This document shows, piece by piece, positions 58,391-64,000 of a stretch of 64,000 bases of DNA. Numbering within the stretch: the first letter of the stretch is position 1; each line of letters starts with the position of its first letter. Source of the DNA: Mactra quadrangularis (Eukaryota; Mollusca; Bivalvia; Venerida; Mactridae); NCBI GenBank assembly GCA_025267735.1, contig CM046311.1, positions 18,319,020-18,383,019 on the forward strand, in the 5' to 3' direction. The notes beneath the pieces are model-generated. The model saw only the letters and a list, made by a program, of their open reading frames with translations. It had not been told where the DNA came from and ran no database searches. The position numbers and the translations under genes were made by a program.

Positions 58391-58935
58391 TCATATTACA
58401 TGTATAATAAAATAATATCTAATTGAACCTCAGTCATATTGTATTGAAATCTATTTAGATCTATATTATATTTGTAAAAACTATCACCACTCAATATGCT
58501 TGCATATGTTTGTATGCTCATTTAATGCTACTGCAGTGCAACTCTATTTGTTTGTATTTTTGTAAGTAGGGGTGAATAAGTGTGTGGGGGGGTGTGTGTG
58601 TGTGAGTGGTATGTGTGTGTGTGAGTGAATGTATGTATGAGAGCAGACATGAAAGTGTTTTGTATGAAAGTAAACATGTACATTGATGTGTTATTACATG
58701 ACTTTATGCATGAGATTATACATGAATACATATATATGAGTTTATGATGAATGTATGTAGGAATGTTTGGAGTCTTACTTTATATATAATTATACATGTA
58801 TGTTTAAATGTATGTTGATTTTGATATTGATACTTGAATGTATGTATGTTAAACCTGCAAAATATATGTAGTTATATATTGTGATGTACATGGGCATTTT
58901 GCCTAAAATACATGAATAAAGATATATTATATAGT
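58391..58935 (+). mobile_element. LINE 3' untranslated region and end
   Basis: Continues from the LINE stop codon: AT-rich, with a (TG)n tract (58581-58626) and many ATGTATG repeats. It ends with a small stem GGGCATTTTGCCTAAAA, then AATAAAGATATATTA. No long A-tail is visible. AGGATAT occurs near both the LINE's 5' junction (55928) and after its end (58940), a possible but weak target duplication. Confidence 0.7.
58581..58626. repeat. (TG)n microsatellite in the LINE 3' UTR
   Basis: Interrupted TG/GTGTGTG tract with a run of eight G residues in the middle. Confidence 0.9.
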
Positions 58936-59629
58936 GTCTAAGGATATAATGACCAGTTTATGTTTTATGTACAAACATGACTGTTATTGGCAATTGTAAC
59001 TGCGAATCTTGACTTGCAACCAAAACGTCATACAAAAAGTCGGATAAAATAATTTTATTGTTAGAAATGCATTAAAAAAGGAAATTAGCAGAAACATAGT
59101 TAAGCTCATGTTTGTTTCTATATGTTAATACTCCAGTGCCATCATGCTCATTGGTCATTTCAATAGTTAACATGGTTACTCTGACAGTAAAAAACATCTA
59201 AAGTCTCTTTCCTGAAATGAATATCTCCACTTTGCTCTCACTACGTTGATAGGAGGTAAAACAATACCGTTGCTTACTATGATTAAAGCAACTTGTTAAA
59301 TATGTCGTCAAGACAATACTGTGTTTATGAGATCATTGACTTTGTATAAGGAAAAAAGCTTTAATGCGAATATTAAACATGATAAGTTCAGATTTATTCC
59401 ATATGATAAAATCGGAATTGGAGAATAGGCCCCGATAAACTCTTTAAATTTCAATGTTGTGTTGATAATGATTATTCACCTTTGTTGCACTTAAGCCTCA
59501 TTTATGTATAAATATACTGCCAATGTGTTAATTATTTATGTTTGTTCATAGGCCATAGGTCGTTTAGCAAAAAATGCATCTGAATTGCTTTCATACAGAT
59601 TTTGATATTTGTGCTAGATATGCACATTC
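58936..59629. other. Gene-free AT-rich stretch
   Basis: Nothing recognisable. Confidence 0.4.
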
Positions 59630-59917
59630 GTTTTTTTAATTCGATTTAACGCCGACTCAACACAATTTAGGTCATTTTACGGCGTCCAGCGCACCTAACC
59701 TAGCTTTCCTGGACCATTGACTATAACCAGTACTCACCTACCCTTCCACAAGGCCGGAAACTTCTCCATATTATCTAATCAATGGAGGAAAATCGACGTT
59801 ATTCTCAAATTTTCATGGAAAGGTATAACCTCCCCGGGTGGGATTCGAACCCGCACCCATCAGGCACGAGATTCCAAATCCCGGCGCGCTATCAATTGCG
59901 CTATCGACCCGGGTTAC
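59630..59917 (-). mobile_element. tRNA-headed SINE, group 2 (copy 5)
   Basis: Minus strand: CCCGGGTCGATAGCGCAATT, box B-like GGGTTCGAATCCCACCCGGG, the group 2 body and tail GGCGTTAAATCGAATTAAAA. Target duplication ATGCACATTC and ATGCATTTTC (59620-59629, 59918-59927) matches 8 of 10. Confidence 0.9.
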
Positions 59918-60259
59918 ATGCATTTTCAGGCATTCACGGACAACAATGCAAACATCATAAAAATAGATAAGTTTTTCTCCTGTTAATACAAGTTATCAAG
60001 TGAACAAGCACCTGATTATTTGTTTCAAGTGAGTTTTACGACACAACAAAACAAAACAAGTTATATCGTGCCTAACGCGTTCAGATATGGAGGTTAATTA
60101 CCAATGTCACATGTAAAACTAGCTACTAGAAAAATAAATACACAATTTTAAAACATGAAATCTACATAGTTATTCGCCAATTTGACTTAAAATAAAAACT
60201 CTGTTACAAATGTGATAGTTAGTGCAAGTTAGACATTTCTAATACCATCCTGGCACATA
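59918..60259. other. Short gene-free stretch
   Basis: Nothing recognisable between the SINE and the family R copy. Confidence 0.4.
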
Positions 60260-61019
60260 CACTCCCCTCGCAGCTAAGTGAATACATTACCATTCACCCG
60301 CTGCCTTAAATTTAGTCGATTTATGATATTGACCTTTACTATGAACCTTTGAACGACCAATGAAAGTTGACCAAATTCCAATTTAGCTGAAAAACTTAAT
60401 ACGCATTTTCATTGGTTGAACGGGTAAACAATGCCTTATATGGTATGATCATACTAGTGACGAATGCAACCTCGTATGACGTCATATATAACGTGGCTAC
60501 ACTTTGTATTTAAGTTCAATAAGTTGCTATATGCTTACAGTTAAAAGATCAGAAATGCACGTTCAAAAAGATCAATGTTTACTTTCATTTTTGTTAATTT
60601 TCCATTATCTAACTAATGCAACACTGTCCAACATCTTTGCATTTCGACATTTTGAAATTACAGGCGTGAGAATTTTTTGCATCTACAGTAAAACTCGGAT
60701 ATAACATACTTGCTGGGCCATAGAAAAAAGGTATGTTATATCCGAGGTATGTTATATCCATATAGCATACTAAGTATGTTATATATTAGGATGAAAAACG
60801 GGCCAGAAAAAATGGTATGTTTTAACCGAGTGTATGTTATAACCGAGTATGTTATATCCGACTTTGACGGTATTTTTAAAAACCACGTGACAGTCATGCG
60901 ATAAAAATGTTTATGTCTCTGTCTAAAAATAGAAATATCAGTCTGCATGTAGTATTTTAGCAGAGGTAAAAAAGTGAACGAGTACGAGTGAATCTTTTAA
61001 ACCGATGCAATGGAGAGTA
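60260..61019 (-). repeat. Interspersed repeat family R, copy 3, interrupted by a MITE
   Basis: Inverted relative to copies 1 and 2 and closest to copy 1: CATTCACCCGCTGCCTTAAA, TTTATGATATTGACCTTTAC, ATACGCATTTTCATTGGTTG, GATCATACTAGTGACGAATG, AATGCAACACTGTCCAACAT. After removal of the 185-bp element at 60686-60870 the remaining ~575 bp matches copy 1 in length. Confidence 0.88.
60686..60870. mobile_element. TA-flanked MITE, copy 2, nested in family R copy 3
   Basis: Same 185-bp length and plan as 2860-3044: CAGTAAAACTCGGATAT at the left, worn right end ATATCCGACTTTGACGG, TA on both sides. Copy 1 of family R shows the undisturbed site (AAAATATATGCAAAA) where this copy has TA/element/TA. Confidence 0.9.
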
Positions 61020-61559
61020 CCTGACACACAGCAGGCGATTCATTTCCGAGTAAGATTCGATTAGATTATATAAATGAGCAGGTGATGCAAATACAAATAA
61101 AACAATGTTAGTTAAATACCAGTGTAAAAATGTAGGTCACGTCTTTATACATTCGTTTTAGAAACCAGAATGAGGTTGAAGAGAATGTCATTAAATTATG
61201 TTATCTATCTGATAGAATGAAAAGAATCGTTTTCAATATGACATTTTGCCACTAGACCTTGATATTAGTAGAGGTGATTGTGCCACGACCTATTTACAAC
61301 CATAAATGTTGATGTATAAAAGTGACCGTTACGTTACCTAAATGAACTCCTTCAAGTTAATGTGACAAAAAGCAAGGTTTTTATATAGTTTCTTGTACAT
61401 TATGGTATTAAAAAGTGTTTATTGAAGCGGTATAAGTGTGTTCATACCAAAAGCTTACGAGATGGCACATATTACAATTATATAAGTCTGACCTAAAAGG
61501 TGTGTCACTCCCGCCATTAGTATCTAGATCATAGTTATACTTACAGAATTAGTGAACAC
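61020..61559. other. Gene-free AT-rich stretch
   Basis: Nothing recognisable. Confidence 0.4.
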
Positions 61560-61841
61560 TAGTCGATAGCGCGGTTGGTAGCGCGCCGGGATATGGAATC
61601 TCCAGTCCTAAAGAAGGTATGGGTTCAATTCCACCCGGGGAGGTCATACCTTTCTATGAAAAGTTGACGATAATGTCAATTTTCCTCCATTAAAAAGATA
61701 TATGGAGAAGTTTCCGGCTTTGTGGAAGGGTAGGTGAGTACTGGTTATAGACAAGGGTCCAGGAAAGCTAGGTTAGGCGCGCTAGACGCCGTAAAATGAT
61801 CTAAATTGTGTTGATACGGCGTTAAACCCAATAAAAAATAA
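61560..61841 (+). mobile_element. tRNA-headed SINE, group 2 (copy 6)
   Basis: Head GTCGATAGCGCGGTTGGTAG (box A region), box B-like GGGTTCAATTCCACCCGGGG, GGTCATACCTTTC, GGTGAGTACTGGTTATAGAC, GACGCCGTAAAATGATC and tail ACGGCGTTAAACCCAATAAA. The first bases of the head (CCGGG) are missing and no target duplication is clear. Confidence 0.88.
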
Positions 61842-62338
61842 TCGGTGGTATAAACTATACAAAACAATTTGGATTGCATATCACTTTATTTCCGTAAAGA
61901 AATGGATAATGTTTATGTATAGTTCTTACAAGTAGCAATTGTTTTTAAATCTTCCAATCGTAATTGTCGTTTTGAAAGCACTGTAGAATTCCTTTACTAG
62001 TATCATCAACAATCTTTATGCGATAAAAAGTCTTAGTGTACAGAAAAACATTTTCCTTCTCAAATTTGACATGACTATGAAATATTCAATGTAGTCTACT
62101 ACTTCCACCTTATGTAATACATCATTATGTTATATGACAATATCTAGATAATGAGATGAGTAAACATACATGTACACTTGTAATCTTTCCAGAAATGTAT
62201 TTAGCCTAAAATTAAAGTACGTAAAAGTATCTGGTAACTGAAGCAAATTCTATTGATTGTTATAAACATTCTAAATTGTAATTGGAGACAGAATTTTAAT
62301 TTTCTGTTAACCTGGATAGATAGTTGACGTGCTCACAA
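61842..62338. other. Gene-free AT-rich stretch
   Basis: Nothing recognisable. Confidence 0.4.
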
Positions 62339-63742
62339 TAACACTATAAAATTATTGCTTATCACCGATTCAACGAATGCTGTATATTTATTTTTATATC
62401 TAGATAAATGAGTGATATTTAAAGTTTTAGAAAAGAACATTTACTTTATTAAGAGCTTTATACCATACCAGAGATTATTATAGTAAAAGAGAAAACGTAT
62501 GTTTACACTATACATATGGTAGAAAATGATTTCAGCTTTAGAATGATATAAAACTTGTTATTGTGGCGTGGAAAATAATGATTAAGCAACATTATAATAT
62601 TATAGACTTTTTCTTACCATCGTTTACTGACGTAAAAGTGCGCGATGTCGTCATGTTCACGACGTCATGGTAACGTAATTAGCAATAATGAAGCCAAATA
62701 AAGCATACATCTGAATCTAAAATACCATCAATTTTATTGTCTGTCAAAATGAAAATAAAGCTAATTTACAATCCTCATGGCTCAGCCATTTACATTAATT
62801 ATCAGAGTAATGAAAAAACAAATACAACATTGCTTGTCGGTTTCGTATTCGGCTAACAGTTTTGTCACTAAACATGTTATAGATATTTTTGATATCTGAA
62901 TTAGAAAAAAAACTAAACGATATACTAGTATATTAAAATGTATTTGCTTGTATGTTAGAATTTGAATGATTTAAGTATATGGATAAATTTGCTGGAATAA
63001 TATACCATATTATCCCAAAGCATTTGAATTATTATGTCTGAGTTAGATCACGAACATGTCCCCAGTGATATGAAAATAATGAATTCCGTATAAGGCACAA
63101 AATAACTCGAGGCAACATCCAACTGCTTATCTTGTATATCGAAATGCAATCTGTCTCAAAAAGGTTTTGCGATGTTAGAGATTTGATAGTATGTACTTCC
63201 GTGTCAAGTTTAAACAAAAAGTAATGGCAAGAAAAGAATAATCTCTATTTAGATAGACAGTCAGACAGATAAAGTATACATTCTAGTATCAAGGGTGGTA
63301 TAAATAATTATACGTAACATCTATGTAAGGTACATTGTCTCACCAACCTGATATACGATATGTATTCCTTTTTTGTCATGAATATTAAAAGAGGATAACA
63401 ATATCAGGACCAAATCAAACAGATATTTGATACTACGTAATACATTTTCTTCCTGGTTCAATCATCCTTTGTCTGTTTTTCCCAAATAGTATTTGCTTAA
63501 TACACCATCCCTCATTGTTTTTTTGAAATTTAACTTTGGCTTCGTAGTTACTATGTATGCATCATAAGGAAATGCTGATAAACTTAGAGATATCAATAAC
63601 GTGAATGGAAATTATCTTAAAGGCGAATATTTTTATACATTCCTTTTAAATATCAATAAAACACAAAAATATACTCATACAAATAGCTAACAGCATTGTG
63701 TCCTGTTTTTGAATATATTTTACAACTCATCTAATTACTTTT
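62339..63742 (+). repeat. ~1.4-kb direct duplication, copy B
   Basis: Second member of the pair with 41617-43065, same orientation, about 20.7 kb away. Core 63029-63316 is nearly identical to copy A, and the 61-codon minus-strand frame (63217-63032) differs by a single silent base. Copy-specific indels occur elsewhere (for example an inserted GAATGATTTAAGTATATG-like segment near 62962). Confidence 0.85.
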
Positions 63743-63954
63743 TTACATCTTAACACATATCAAAAGCGGAAAATATTGCATATAATAATGAGGAATATTA
63801 CATTCAAACTATAGCTAACATATTACTAAAATTTCCCAAATGAAATATTGGAAAAAACTCACTTGGTGTAAAAATGTATACAAAGATATTTTGGTACCAA
63901 TACATATAATACATGAATGATGTGGTATTAAATATTAATACATTACTTAAGAAG
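63743..63954. other. Short gene-free stretch
   Basis: Nothing recognisable. Confidence 0.4.
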
Positions 63955-64000
63955 GAGCGGGCGTGGCCGAGTGGTTACGTCGTTTGACTAGTAATCAATG
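63955..64000 (+). mobile_element. Start of a tRNA-headed SINE, cut by the window edge
   Basis: GAGCGGGCGTGGCCGAGTGG followed by TTACGTCGTTTGACTAGTAA matches the Leu/Ser-type head at 7249 (GAGCGGGTGTTGCCGAGCGG, GGACTGGTAATCA). The remainder lies outside the window. Confidence 0.65.

Noticed and set aside
58528..58731. His/Thr-rich open frame on the minus strand
   Set aside because: It is translation of the (TG)n tract in the LINE 3' UTR.
1..64000. CRISPR arrays, prokaryotic operons, integrated virus
   Set aside because: No regularly spaced repeats, no compact gene runs, no capsid, polymerase or integrase frames; the only polymerase is the LINE reverse transcriptase.

Overview
This is metazoan nuclear DNA. 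It is strongly AT-rich, intron-like, gene-poor and crowded with short non-autonomous transposons. The many tRNA-headed SINEs ending in a CGGCGTTAAACCCAA-type tail, the mollusc-like LINE protein and a peptide-type rhodopsin-family receptor suggest a lophotrochozoan, most probably a bivalve mollusc. That assignment is inference from sequence style; no search was run. There are no operons, CRISPR arrays, rRNA genes or convincing stand-alone tRNA genes.

Host genes. The one well-supported host coding region is a single large exon on the minus strand (11267 to 10095). It encodes a 390-residue seven-transmembrane receptor of the rhodopsin/neuropeptide type, with a good splice acceptor just upstream (exon edge at 11282). 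Two much weaker candidates are short minus-strand exons with good splice signals, both phase 0-0: 16105 to 15989 (39 codons, faintly myosin-motor-like) and 36311 to 36186 (42 codons, unrecognised). The rest of the single-copy DNA looks intronic or intergenic.

Mobile elements. (1) A LINE (55937 to about 58930) has a long intact reverse-transcriptase ORF and a C-terminal CCHC-type finger but lacks its endonuclease end. A decayed LINE 3' end lies at 34915-35480 and a further LINE-like tail near 32000. (2) There are at least four tRNA-headed SINE groups. Several copies have target-site duplications I could read directly: 6271, 13717, 20402, 27571 and 50908. (3) Small inverted-repeat DNA transposons include TA-flanked ones (2860, 7702, 22897, 60686), a TTA-flanked PIF/Harbinger-like one (14772), a hAT-like one (4692), a 'TTCTCAACTGTCAAA' family (9741, 41444, 45611) and several foldback palindromes (1641, 1916, 8247, 11448). 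(4) A repeat family of about 570 bp has three copies (29723, 37912, 60260), the third carrying a nested TA-flanked element. (5) A 1.4-kb direct duplication (41617-43065 and 62339-63742) contains a core of about 290 bp that is almost identical while its flanks have diverged.

Layout. 1-9.7 kb: MITE and SINE cluster. 9.7-11.7 kb: receptor exon bracketed by two inverted-repeat elements. 12-29 kb: mostly unique AT-rich DNA with scattered SINEs and MITEs. 29.7-45.7 kb: dispersed repeats, LINE remnants and the first duplication copy. 46-55 kb: mostly featureless. 55.5-64 kb: the LINE, SINEs, the nested repeat and the second duplication copy. I found no previously undescribed biological system. The most unusual items are structural: a tRNA-like unit inside a perfect 26-bp inverted repeat, a SINE between copies of an 89-bp direct repeat, a perfect 47-bp palindrome, and the conserved duplication core.
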